From: Acorus gramineus
Taxonomy: Eukaryota > Streptophyta > Magnoliopsida > Acorales > Acoraceae
Reading direction: 5' to 3'
DNA length: 64,000 nucleotides
Assembly (NCBI GenBank): GCA_030737835.1
Contig: CM060847.1
Coordinates: forward strand, 6,042,484-6,106,483
Of the stretch, positions 23,603 through 35,142 are shown piece by piece; position 1 is the first letter of the stretch, and every line of letters begins with the position of its first letter. The notes below the pieces were generated by a model. That model did no database searches. It was not told where the DNA came from and was given only the letters and a program-made list of their open reading frames with translations. The position numbers were made by a program, and so were the translations under genes.

Positions 23603-24370
23603 TAGGCCTGTCAACGGGTCGGGTCGGGGTGGACCCGGACCCGACCCGTGACAGGACCCGGCGGGTCCGGGGAAACGTGGACCCGGACCCGGACCCGTCG
23701 GGTCCGGGTCGGGTCCGGGTCCGACCCGACCCGCATGGTTGGGTAAAAAAAAAAAAAGAGAGAGAAGAGCCATGTATTTGTTTGCATTATCATTCTATTT
23801 GAAATTTTTTGTAATAAAACATTATGGTTAATGAGACCATGTTTGGATATAATTTTATACAATTCAAAAGAAGTAAATGAATTATTAAACAACATCCAAA
23901 ACAATAATCACTAACATAAAAAACATATTAACCTAAATAATAAACATAACTAACCTAAACAACATTCAAAACAATAAACACTAACATATTAACCTAAATA
24001 ATAAACATAAATCATGCAACAAACTAATTAATCATACAAATTCAAAAGCTAATAAGTTAATTGTCCAAAACAAACCGATTTATAGGCTTGTTATGATTAT
24101 GATTTATGATCTTGTAGATACAAAAATAAGTTAAGTAAGAAATAAAATTATATATCAACTAATACTAATGGTTTTATAATATATGAGCATATTTTAATAA
24201 AACAATCGGGTCTCGGGTCCAACGGGTCGGGGCGGGGTGGACCCGGACCTGACCCGTTTGTTTGTTTGGGTCCGCCGGGTCGGGTCCAAATCGGGTCGGG
24301 TATATTACACGTGTAATCGGGTCCGGGTCAGGACGGGTCCGGGTCTGGACCCGACCAGTTGACAGGCCTA
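23603..24370. mobile_element. Non-autonomous hAT element B, in copy 1 only
   Basis: The ends TAGGCCTGTCAACGGGTC and GTTGACAGGCCTA are inverted, flanked by CCAGGCAC/TCAGGCAC (23595-23602, 24371-24378; 8 bp, one mismatch). The interior matches element A (16809-17697) in inverse orientation, including the CAAACAAATACATGAGCTCTT-type segment and GGGTCC arrays. The empty site with a single copy of the target is intact in copy 2 (CTGACCAGGCACCCTCATG, about 32575). Confidence 0.92.
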
Positions 24371-25494
24371 TCAGGCACCCTCATGAAAAGAAAATCTCTT
24401 GAGAAGCAGAATAGAAAAGTCTGAGCCATGCACACAGTTCATTTCCGAATCTAATGCTCAAATGGTTAAAAATTGCAATGTGATAACTAAAATGAGCTGT
24501 CAGATCAAAAGAAATCAGGAGATATATGAAAATTGACACATGTTCACTGATATCCATGTGTGTATCTGTTAAATCTCACAAGGATGAGGGTCAAGAAGGA
24601 AACATGTGCAAATCCTTCATGCAACTACTCCAACTATACAAATCATTGACTAAATAAATGAAATGAAAAATCTTATAGGTGGGATAGCAATAGTCGTTTC
24701 AGAGCATTGAAAAAACTGCTTAAAATAATGCACCTAGAGATTTTTCAGAGAAACAAATGCACCTAGATATACACGTCTAACAAAAAGCCTTATGGTTGTC
24801 ATTATTCATAACAGATAACTAGTTCACTAGATGGTAATTAAAAGCGGAGATGGTAATATCATATACAGAATTTTGTGACTTTAAACTGTCATCACATCAC
24901 ATAAATCATCAGTTGATTGCACCAGCAGGTCCAGCACAACTTAGTGGATATTGAAGTGATGTTGAGAAAGTCATATTCACACCTTAAATGAGAAGAATAA
25001 CAATTTTTGACCATGCATCAACGTCAACTTCATATGGAAAAAATAATTTGTTCACTGCGCATTTTTCTCTCCTACAAAAGTTGAGCCTAGCAACCGGTTA
25101 AAAAATAACTATTTAATGAAGAGAGCAAATAGACCTGCAAATTGATAATTCATTTTCACCTTCAAAGGATGGCTTGATGTCTTGCAAAAAACTTCCTTTC
25201 CTAATCCAGTATTTACATATGATTTTCGACTGACCTCAATTCAACCCTGTTAGTCGCTCAATACAACTAATCAGCAATCAACATATTAATAGAAACCAAG
25301 TACAGACTATTGATCTGCTCACCGTGGAGAAGTATGGCTTTGTGGCAAAAACCCAGCATCAGGAGAACCAAATAAACATAAATAATAGTCCAATTTAGTA
25401 ACTACAATATCAGAGAGGCGAACACAGTCTTGTTTCCTGAATAACAAAATTCACATCTAAAATCAGGGAAAAGGGGTGAAAAATAAAAATAAAA
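24371..25494. other. Non-genic part of duplicated unit (copy 1)
   Basis: No gene recognised. Compared with copy 2, about 70 bp present at 33058-33127 is missing near 24850. Confidence 0.4.
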
Positions 25495-26220
25495 GTGATC
25501 CAAACATTAAGTACAATCCCATCCCTCCATTTTCCCTCCATCTCCAATCTCTCCTCCCCCCCCCCCCCCCCTGCAAGGCCCCAACCCAACCCACCAAGCG
25601 GCCGCGCCTTCCTTCCTCCACCCCCATCAGCACCTCCACCGCCTTCCGACACCACACCCAGCTCCACCCACACAGGTGGAAGGCATGGTGATGGCGACGG
25701 CGGGCGATGACAAGGATGGCACCGTGACAGCGACGGCCATTGCAACGGTGTGCATGGTGGCAGCGGACGAGGGAATGGATAGGAGGGAGAGAGAAGGAGA
25801 GAGAGAGAGTCTGTGTGCGTGGTTGGGCGGAAGTGGGCAAAAATTGAAGGGATGGGCTAAACAACGGGGAAAAATGGGTTTGGAGGACTGCCCTCTTTAT
25901 CATTTATCAAGCACAAACATTCAAACACAAAAAAACCCTCCACCTCCATCATCACCTCCACCTCCACTGCCCTCCCAACACCACCCTCCACGCCCCATCT
26001 CCCCTCCATCCCCAACCCCACAACCTGACTCGTGGTGGCGCCTCCACCACTCTCCAACTCCAACCCCACCGGTGGAGGGCACGGTGATGGCGGCGGTGGT
26101 GCGGCGGCGGCAACAATGGCTGCGGCGGCGGCAACAATGGCGGCGGCGGCAGCGGAGGAGGAGGGAATGGGATAAACAACGGATTTGGAACAGTAAAAGA
26201 AGGGGTTGGACCGCGCTATT
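25495..26220. repeat. GC-rich low-complexity block with two related halves (copy 1)
   Basis: A C/T-rich to G/A-rich block stands out from AT-rich surroundings. It consists of two related units. Each starts with CCAAACATT- or TCAAACAC-like sequence and CCCTCC runs, and ends GGGATGGGCTAAACAACGG or GGAATGGGATAAACAACGG. Imperfect inverted ends (GATCCAAAC... and ...GGATTTGGAAC) suggest a MITE-like origin. It opens long overlapping frames on both strands (188 codons plus, 146 minus), made of Pro/Ser/Arg repeats. No domain is visible. Confidence 0.6.
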
Positions 26221-26607
26221 GTACATCATTCATGAAACATAAACATAAAAAAAAAAAAAACGAGAGAGAGAGAGAAGTCTCGTGATTCACCGCATAAACC
26301 ATCGACGCTTTCGTCAGGTGGCGGAGTCACCGCGGCCGACGAAGGCCGTTCCTTCCCCGTGAAGATCAGCTTCGACAATTTCAGCCCCGGCCGTAATGAA
26401 GAGAATTGGAGCTTTTGAAGGTATTTATTAAACAGAGAATGGTAATTAGGGTTTGATTTTTTGGGGATTTCGGATCGGCTTCGGCAACGGATAGTTGGGG
26501 TGTCATTCACGTATGGATCGTGTGGAGGGCAAAAACCTTGTTCAATAGAGTTGCGACGCGTGTCAGATGCGGAGGACTTCCCAACGGTCTGGTTGCGTGC
26601 GCGTAAA

Positions 26608-27027
26608 TATTATTTAAGTTAATATGTTAGTGTTTATTGTTTTGAATGTTGTTTAGGTTAATATTATTTTGAATGTTTCTATAATTAGTTATGTTTATTA
26701 TTTAGGTCAATATATTTTTTTATGTTAGTGATTATTGTTTTGAATGTTGTTTAATAATTCATTTACTCCTTTTGAATTGTATAAAATTATATTAAAAAAT
26801 AGTCTCATTAATAATAATGTTTTATTACAAAAATTTTAAATAGAATGATAAGGCAAACAAATACATGAGCTCTTCTTGCCTTTTTTTTTTTTTTACCAAC
26901 CATTCGGGTCAGGTCCGGCGGGTCCGGGTTCCCGGACCCGCTGGGTCCTGGGTTGGACCCGGACCCACCAGGTCTTGCCACGGGTTGGGTCCAGGTCCAC
27001 CCGGACCCGACCCATTGACAGGCCTAC
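26608..27027. mobile_element. 3'-part of hAT element A, truncated by the duplication
   Basis: This is the right half of element A, including GGGTCC arrays and the GACAGGCCTA end followed by CCCATGCC. Its left half is absent because the duplication breakpoint fell inside the element. Confidence 0.85.
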
Positions 27028-28113
27028 CCATGCCCATTACAAAACTTCATATATAACAAAAAGGGTATAAGTGTATAACACATGTCGATGGAAAAGAAAT
27101 ACACAAAAATAACTGAAAAATAAAAAAAATCACAAGGCAGCAGATCCAGCAATTTCACCAACATTCAACATTATCATTTTCAGAATTCTTCACTTCACTT
27201 GCTTTCTCCTTGGATTGAGGACCTTAGATGCCTTCATTTTTTTATGATGTATGCCCACTTCAAATCTTGATCGGAGAGTAAACAACTGAATTTTGTACCG
27301 TTTCATCACCAACTGTTCTACAATTATTAATTTCTGTGGAAAAATTCATCAGAGATGCATGCAGTGAGTCCAAATAATTTTTATAATACTCAAGTTTCTT
27401 ATGAGAAACAACAGCAGTCTCAACAACATTCAAATGATGAACTGTTAATTACATTTACAAAATATAACTTATTTTCATATAAATGATGAACTGTCAATTA
27501 CATTTGCTAAATATAATTTAGTTTCATATTACATTTTACAAATGTGACTAACTATGATATAATATACCATATTCATTATAAAAAATCATATACATATTAA
27601 ATGCCATTTCATCTAGGATGTATGATCTGTATATAAGATTGCACATAACAGTATGAACATATTATATGATTCTCATTGTCTCCATAGACAGGAATCTTTT
27701 TCGTTAGAGAGCATAAAAAGAAAGGAAGAAAACAAGTAATGATTATTTATGTGAACCGGCCACGTCCAGGCATGTGCGCAGTTCCATCCGCAGTCCTTAC
27801 GGCTCACCTATTGTTATTTTTCAAAAAAATAACCTCATCCATGTAAGTGCATATGTAGTATTATAAAAAGTAAAATATGCACTAAGAAGCACTGGTGTTT
27901 TTGAAGTGACAATCACAGTGTATAAGGTAACTGAGGGGACCATTTTAAAACTGTAGACGAGATTGTAAAATAAATTGAGTGTATCTAACACACATTTTAT
28001 GAAAGATTTCACAAGGGAATAACGAGAGGGATATATAATATACTCAATCTCACCTCACCTCAAAGTTGAGTTCGTTCCAGGTGATCCATCACCTCCTGGA
28101 CATAAAACTTTAA
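27028..28113. other. Non-genic part of duplicated unit (copy 2)
   Basis: Matches 17698-19090 without the MITE at 18261-18536. No gene recognised. Confidence 0.4.
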
Positions 28114-28554
28114 CCCCTGTTTGTTTTGAGAATAAACCCCCCAGATAATCTCGGATAAAAGATATAGAGTGTTTGTTTACCTCAGATAACCCTTGATAAA
28201 GTATGTCAGAATAAACTGATATAAAGTGACATATTGATTCCAATCAATTCATGAAATTAAAGTTATCATAGGTTATTCCACTCAAAGAATATGTGAACCC
28301 ACTGCCAAATCAACTGTCATCCCTCTTATAAATACATGTCAAATCAACTATCATTATTTTTTCACCTTTTATAAATCTTTATCCATATTTTATTCACATT
28401 TTACCCAAACAACATAACATTTATTCTTACATTTATCAAAGAGAATAATTCAAAATACAACCAAACACAAAATCATTTTATCTTTATTTATACTCACTTA
28501 TGCTTGGATAAATGTATACCTAAGAATAAACCTATCCCCGTTCCAAACGGGGGC
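28114..28554. mobile_element. PIF/Harbinger-like MITE (copy 2)
   Basis: Same element as 19091-19532, with TAA at 28111-28113 and 28555-28557. Confidence 0.7.
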
Positions 28555-28731
28555 TAATAGTTCTTGATTATGGACATGTGATTGCTTCGCTACATATTCA
28601 TATATATAACAGCTTAATGAAGCAAAGGTACAACTGTATAGCTTAAGCTTAGATAGGTACTACTGTGTCGATCTTCATATAATATGTGCATGACACTACT
28701 GAAGATCAAACCTCAGAGATGCAGAGACCAA

Positions 28732-29040
28732 TTAAGCTAATGACCTGACCCTCGACACCCTCTGTCTTCTTCTAAACATCCGCTCCTCGAAGCTCTTTAT
28801 GTCACATGGGATCTGAAGAACACCACCATTACAGAAACCAAAAGCCTCTTCTGACTTGCTTAGGAACTCTAAGAAGTTGCTGTCCCTAAGTGAGGCCACA
28901 TGAACTATAAATCGCTTCGAATCTTCGCCCGTGCCAACTGACACAGGGAAGTAGCCCTTAGGAACCACTGGAGGACCGATTCGAAGCTTGGAATGGCTTG
29001 TTAGGATGAGCCTACTTAGTTTGCTTGCAATCACTCCCAT
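28732..29040 (-). CDS. SAUR-family auxin-responsive protein, copy 2
   Basis: The 102-aa product is identical to that of 19710-20018. I see a single, synonymous nucleotide difference in the frame (CCGCCATTAC against CCACCATTAC on the plus strand). The SAUR core (GYFPVSVG, RFIVHV, FLEFLSKSEEAFGF, LQIPCD) is intact and intronless. Its upstream DNA is also duplicated, so both copies have the same proximal promoter. The two copies differ in distal context: copy 1 has a hAT element about 3.6 kb upstream (23603-24370). Whether both are expressed cannot be told from sequence. Confidence 0.88.
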   Translation of the reverse strand: MGVIASKLSRLILTSHSKLRIGPPVVPKGYFPVSVGTGEDSKRFIVHVASLRDSNFLEFLSKSEEAFGFCNGGVLQIPCDIKSFEERMFRRRQRVSRVRSLA

Positions 29041-29523
29041 TGAAGAGAGCTTATTAGCTAAAACAGAGGTACAAAAAAATTGGTGGGTACAAATAGCCGT
29101 GCTTATTGATGTCCTCCTCCTCTACAGATTGATTGAATGTCGTATTATGGATGTGTTTTTATTATTGCAGGTGACATTGATCTGCCCCATACATTATTAT
29201 ACAAAAAATTTTGTTTTCTTATATTGTTTGAGTAGGAAGGGTTCAATGCCGTTGAGAGAAGGCTGATCAGGGATATTGATATTTTATTAAACAAAGTGAA
29301 GGGTTGTATTGTATAGCTGGTCTATTTAACTTTTCTCTCGTCATTGCGAGATATGGATCGATTTCCTGGAAACTTATTCTCTAGTCTTCTAGTCCTATTG
29401 GTACACGAAAGTGACAAAGAAATGAGGTGCGATGAAGGAGCATTCCAGGAAAGCCTTCAAATTGGGAGGGCAACCACATCAACAGCAAATGAGCCTTCAT
29501 ATGTAATTGAACTAGAATATTTA

Positions 29524-29803
29524 AGGCTGGTTTGGCAAAATGGTAAGTGTTGAAATAAAAGAATAATTATGAGGATAAGTGAGAGGATAGCTTATCCCTT
29601 TTTAGTATAAAAAATAATTGAGATAAACTGCGGACAGTTGTTCCGATTTTGAAATAAAAATGGGGATATTTTGTTCCATTTAAATACTGAGATAATTATT
29701 CCAATTTTGATAAATATAAATATAAACAAAATTAATAGGCTTTTTATCCCACAAAATTAAGACAACTTATCCTCAAAACCTTATTCTCTTGCCAAACTAG
29801 CCC
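29524..29803. mobile_element. PIF-like MITE (copy 2)
   Basis: Same element as 20502-20785, with TTA at 29521-29523 and 29804-29806. It shows more point differences from its partner than the flanks do. Confidence 0.75.
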
Positions 29804-29919
29804 TTAAAGTTCACAGTTGAAATGTACCTCTAAATTTTTTTTATTGAGTCTGAGAAGTGATCCAACTGTTCTCATAGGGTCCAGGTGGAGACCAAAGGTC
29901 TTGAGCGACTGATCTGGTA

Positions 29920-30098
29920 GAACAAGTCCCAACTATCTTGTTACCCATCAAGATAAGAGTTTTCATAACCTGGGCTATGTTAATAGTCTGTCTCTTTAAA
30001 TTGAAAGCGGAATTCATCCATTTTTTTTTTCCTTTTCCATTCACTCGAATCTCTTCTGTTTCATCTATATCCTCCTTTTCTTCCCAATAAGGGGAGAA
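29920..30098 (-). pseudogene. ycf1: Plastid ycf1-like fragment (NUPT), copy 2
   Basis: Duplicate of 20901-21078 with several substitutions. [20 protein letters not shown] is kept and the frame then shifts at the A-run. The same caution applies to the identification. Confidence 0.45.
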
Positions 30099-33000
30099 GT
30101 TTTTAAATAATTTTCAGGGAGAATATCCAATGGTCCCGCTTAGATTTTTGTTACTTTTATGAAGTTCAAACCAAGCTCTACCTTTTTTCAAAAAAAAAAA
30201 AAAAAAAAAATAAAAATTGAAGTTCAAACCAAACCGTTGAAATCATAAAGACTTACCCAGATTTTGTGCTGAAAAACTACATTGATAAAATCACAAAAAC
30301 AGGTGTGTGTGAGAGCGTGAAATGTGTGAAAGATGAGACTGTCTAGAGGAGATTTGTTAAATACTGTCGTATCACGTTTGGAGATGGTCTCCAAATTTTT
30401 GTTGTATATGAAGGTAAGAGGTGTTTTGAGTGTCTGAGTTGGCCTTTCCAGAGAAAGAAGAGGGTTTTCAGGCACTCTGAAACCAAAGCAATCCTAAAAA
30501 AAAATTACAATTGAATTAAGCAAAGAAGAAAGACCATGTGGGTTGTCGTCACAAGGAAATTTTGGGTGCGAATGCCAAAGATACTTCCCTAAAGAGATAA
30601 GAGTACAACTGCCCTGAAATATATATTAAGCCTAAAAAATGTTGTGTTGTGCACCGTATCTTCCACAGATATGGTGAAGGTCGGTTTCTCTAGATTTGAC
30701 TTAATAAACTTATCCTCATCCAGGATGATTTGCAAAAAAAAAAAAGGGGGGGGGGGGGAGGGGTTGTTCTGTTATAATATAAGAAATGATCCATAGAGGG
30801 GTTTAAAGCATGAAACCTCTTTACAATGCAAAAAATGTCAAAAAGAACAAGCTCCATAATAAACAAGCATTATAAGAAGAAAAGTTTACAACAATAATCT
30901 TATTCAATCAATATGAAGTCAATTGTTATATGACCAACAAATATGGTGAACATAGAGATTCATAGAAGATTGAACAAATATGGTGACCAACAACCAATCT
31001 GATGTCAACCCAGGAGTGGGGGAAATTATGGTTAAAATCAACTGACAAATAAGTAGTGGGGGAAAACGCTCTTGGAAGGAAATAGTGAAAAGTAAAAAAG
31101 GCTGGAGTTTAACATAATCACAAACCAGGGTTTTAAAAAATGCGCCAGACTTTTGTTCTTGAAACCAAACAGAGGTTTCAGTGAGAAAGTCTAGCTTTTA
31201 TTCGATGAGTAAAAAACTGTTTATTCATATGTTCTCTTCATAGGTTGGCAAGCATGCTTAACAATTTGAAATTTTCTAATACTAGTACAATGATTTGCCA
31301 GAAATTATGTCCAACAAACAGAACCTGCTAACTTCTGTGAGTAAGTCATCCATACAAGATGTAGAAATGGTTTTAAGATCTTCTCTATGTAATTTTAGAT
31401 TGTTTGGAGTTTTCGAGACACACAAATCAGATTGTGTAAACAGCATACATCTCAAAAGCCTCAGTCCAGACTGTATATTAATGGCATATAAGAGTCCTTT
31501 GTAATGAATACTTGAATAGTAATAAGAATGAACAAAAAATGGGTATTAATGGCATAGAATGATTCTCAGTATTTTTCATAGAAATTATTGCATACACCAA
31601 ACTAAAAAAATGAGAAGAGCAGTTATTTGAAAATTGAAGTAAAAAAACAAACCATAGAAAATTCGATGTGGAACATTTTATAGTAATCATTCCTTCTCAA
31701 GTAAAAAATGTCAAGATACATGGGGAAGGGGATAGTGCATTCTAGGCTGTCTTATAATTCACTGCATTTTCCCTTTTTTTAATAACTTGTAAGGAAATCC
31801 CTTGTCTCCTTTTTTTCAGGGGGTTCTTGGAATGATACACGGTGAACATATTAGATAAAATTCAGCACGTTGAAATAACAGTATGGGAATCCAGGATATG
31901 CATAATCATTACAAGAAATAACCTTAATCGATTTTTGTAAATGACTAGAGGAACTCTGGCCTATTGAAGAGAGTGTGACCATGTGACAGCCCAAGCCTCA
32001 TCCATGAACCTAGGTAAACCCAAGAGCAATCAACACAACCAGACTTGTTTTCAAATATATGGCTGATCTTAGGAGAGCACATGTATGCAAACACTAATAA
32101 ATTATTGGTCAAAGTTGTCCCTTGGCGTGTAATTTTGCACTTCTAGGGCATGACATTCACACATTCAGAGCCGTATTAACTGCTTGTATGCATGGGATTT
32201 AAAAAAAAAAAAAATTAGAAAGTCAAAGTTTCTTAGCAGAAATTTCTGGCAACTGTCGAAAGCACCAAAACAAACAGAGAAGCAAGCAAGAAAAATGTGG
32301 GTTCTTTACATTTTTAAATTTTTCATCCATTTGAGTAAAATATCTGGTAAGTGCACTCATGAGGAGATCTGAATAATAGTTGTTTACTCCTAGAGCTGAT
32401 CATGCCTCAGAATGACACCTGGATTGCTAAGTACAACACATGAGATATATACAAGAACTTTCACAATTCACACAAAATAAAGTATTAAAACCGTAATATC
32501 AAGATAATATGATGTTATAATGTTAACTATACTTACTATCATTGTATAGGCAAAATAGGCATAGAAGTGTAGAACTGACCAGGCACCCTCATGAAAAGAA
32601 AATCTCTTGAGAAGCAGAATAGAAAAGTCTGAGCCATGCACACAGTTCATTTCCGAATCTAATACTCAAATGGTTAAAAATTGCAATGCGATAACTAAAA
32701 TGAGCTGTCAGATCAAAAGAAATCAGGAGATATATGAAAATTGACACATGTTCACTGATATCCATGTGTGTATCTGTTAAATCTCACAAGGATGAGGGTC
32801 AAGAAGGAAACATGTGCAAATCCTTCATGCAACTACTCCAACTATACAAAACATTGACTAAATAAATGAAATGAAAAATCTTATAGGTGGGATAGCAATA
32901 GTCGTTTCAGAGCATTGAAAAAACTGCTTAAAATAATGCACCTAGAGATTTTTCAGAGAAACAAATGCACCTAGATATACACGTCTAACAAAAAGCCTTA

Positions 33001-33762
33001 TGGTTGTCATTATTCATAACAGATAACTAGTTCACTAGATGGTAATTAAAAGCGGAGCTGCCTCATTTGTCCAGTGTCACTTAAAAGTTGAAAGTCAGAG
33101 CATATTATTTAAACTTAAATCATGATCTAATATCATATACAGAATTTTGTGACTTTAAACTGTCATCACATCACATAAATCATCAGTTGATTGCACCAGC
33201 AGGTCCAGCACAACTTAGTGGATATTGAAGTGATGTTGAGAAAGTCATATTCACACCTTAAATGAGAAGAATAACAATTTTTGACCATGCATCAACGTCA
33301 ACTTCATATGGAAAAAATAATTTGTTCACTGCGCATTTTTCTCTCCTACAAAAGTTGAGCCTAGCAACTGGTTAAAAAATAACTATTTAATGAAGAGAGC
33401 AAATAGACCAAATTGATAATTCATTTTCACCTTCAAAGGATGGCTTGATGTCTTGCAAAAAACTTCCTTTCCTAATCCAGTATTTACATATGATTTTCGA
33501 CTGACCTCAATTCAACCCTGTTAGTCGCTCAATACAACTAATCAGCAATCAACATATTAATAGAAACCAAGTACAGACTATTCTGCTCACCGTGGAGAAG
33601 TATGGCTTTGTGGCAAAAACCCAGCATCAGGAGAACCAAATAAACATAAATAATAGCCCAATTTAGTAACTACAATATCAGAGAGGCTAACGCAGTCTTG
33701 TCTCCTGAATAACAAAATTCACATCTAAAATCAGGGAAAAGGGGTGAAAAATAAAAATAAAA
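30099..33762. other. Non-genic part of duplicated unit (copy 2)
   Basis: Matches 21079-25494 minus the hAT element and plus about 70 bp at 33058-33127. No gene recognised. Confidence 0.4.
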
Positions 33763-34440
33763 GTGATCCAAACATTAAGTACAATCCCATCCCTCCATCC
33801 CTCCATCTCCAATCTCTCCTCCCCCCCCCCCCCCCCTGCAAGGCCCCAACCCAACCCACCAAGCGGCCGCGCCTTCCTTCCTCCACCCCCATCAGCACCT
33901 CCACAGCCTTCCGACACCACACCCAGCTCCACCCGCACAGGTGGAAGGCATGGTGATGGCGACGGCGGGCGATGACAAGGATGGCACCGTGACAGCGACG
34001 GCCATTGCAACGGTGTGCATGGTGGCAGCGGACGAGGGAATGGATAGGAGGGAGAGAGAAGGAGAGAGAGAGAGTCTGTGTGCGTGGTTGGGCGGAAGTG
34101 GGCAAAAATTGAAGGGATGGGCTAAACAACGGGGAAAAACGGGTTTGGAGGACTGCCCTCTTTATCATTTATCAAGCACAAACATTCAAACACAAAAAAA
34201 CCCTCCACCTCCATCATCACCTCCACCTCCACTGCCCTCCCAACACCACCCTCCACGCCCCATCTCCCCTCCATCCCCTCAACCTGACTCGTGGTGGCGC
34301 CTCCACCACTCTCCAACTCCAACCCCACCGGTGGAGGGCACGGTGATGGCGGCGGTGGTGCGGCGGCGGCAACAATGGCGGCGGCGGCAGCGGAGGAGGA
34401 GGGAATGGGATAAACAACGGATTTGGAACAGTAAAAGAAG
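33763..34440. repeat. GC-rich low-complexity block (copy 2)
   Basis: Counterpart of 25495-26220. Length differences from copy 1 are 3, 6 and 21 bp, all multiples of three, inside CCATCC, CCCCAA and GGC/CAACAAT repeats. The plus-strand frame is therefore 179 instead of 188 codons. This fits period-3 slippage and does not by itself show coding. Confidence 0.6.
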
Positions 34441-34463
34441 GGGTTGGACCGCGCTATTGTACA

Positions 34464-34488
34464 TCATTCATGAAACATAAACATAAAA

Positions 34489-34519
<31 letters not shown>

Positions 34520-34898
34520 AGTCTCGTGATTTACCGCATAAACCATCGACGCTTTCGTCAGGTGGCGGAGTCACCGCGGCCGACGAAGGCCGTTCCTTCC
34601 CCGTGAAGATCCGCTTCGACAATTTCAGCCCCGGCCGTAATGAAGAGAATTGGAGCTTTTGAAGGTATTTATTAAACAGAGAATGGTAATTAGGGTTTGA
34701 TTTTTTGGGGATTTCGGATTGGCTTCGGCAACGGATAGTTGGGGTGTCATTCATGTATGGATCGTGTGGAGAGCAAAAACCTTGTCCAATAGAGTTGCGA
34801 CGCGTGTCAGACGCGGAGGACTTCCCAACGGTCTGGTTGCGTGCGCGTAAACCCTTGGATGTAAAATGGAGCGTCCTGATTGCCTTTCTTGGATACAA
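34464..34898 (-). CDS. Unrecognised 144-codon frame crossing the right duplication border
   Basis: A minus-strand frame (starts MYPRKAIRTLHF, includes YHSLFNKYLQKLQFSSLRPG and VTPPPDESVDG) begins in unique DNA right of the border and runs into the duplicated unit. In copy 1 only the last 94 codons remain (26226-26510), because the border removed the first part. The upstream side (plus 34900-34920) has TTAACAG, which on the minus strand could be a splice acceptor. No known family; it may be an exon of a lost gene or chance. Confidence 0.2.
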
Positions 34899-35142
34899 AA
34901 AGTCTGTTAATGTAAAAAATGCAATTAGTACAAAATAATAAATGCTGAATCTTTGTGTAATGGTGCCCGATCAGCTGTAAGATTGTTGCGTTTCAACAAA
35001 ATAAATAAAGATTTACAAAATAAATAAAGATTTACAAAAATATTTTCAAAAAGAAGTATATGGATAGTTTGGAATGTATATAAGATTTTTTTTTTTGTAT
35101 GAGTTTGTTTATGAGAATTTTATCTTTATTCAATGAATTTAT
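34852..35142. other. Unique DNA right of the tandem duplication
   Basis: Contains a short direct repeat (AAATAAATAAAGATTTACAAA, twice near 35000-35040). No gene seen. Confidence 0.4.

Larger units (their letters stand above)
17275..26607. repeat. Segmental tandem duplication, copy 1 (9.3 kb)
   Basis: The segment from TATTATTTAAGTTAAT (17275) to GTGCGCGTAAA (26607) is directly repeated as 26608-34851 with near identity over most of its length. The junction at 26607/26608 joins the right end of the unit to the interior of hAT element A, with no obvious microhomology. Copy 1 carries two later insertions (MITE 18261-18536, hAT 23603-24370) that copy 2 lacks, which accounts for nearly all of the length difference. 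Confidence 0.95.
26608..34851. repeat. Segmental tandem duplication, copy 2 (8.2 kb)
   Basis: This is the direct repeat of 17275-26607 without its two later insertions. It starts in the middle of hAT element A sequence and ends at GTGCGCGTAAA (34851), after which unique DNA (CCCTTGGATG...) follows. The alignment shows point changes, homopolymer differences and small indels only. Confidence 0.95.

Noticed and set aside
16809-24370. GGGTCGGGTCCGGGTCC arrays as telomeric or satellite repeats
   Set aside because: They lie in inverted orientation at the two ends of hAT elements with 8-bp target duplications, so they are sub-terminal element repeats.
25676-26242. 188-codon frame as a protein-coding gene (and the matching frame at 33941-34480)
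   Set aside because: Composition is Pro/Arg/Ser low-complexity, long frames overlap on both strands, and the block has MITE-like ends. No domain is visible.
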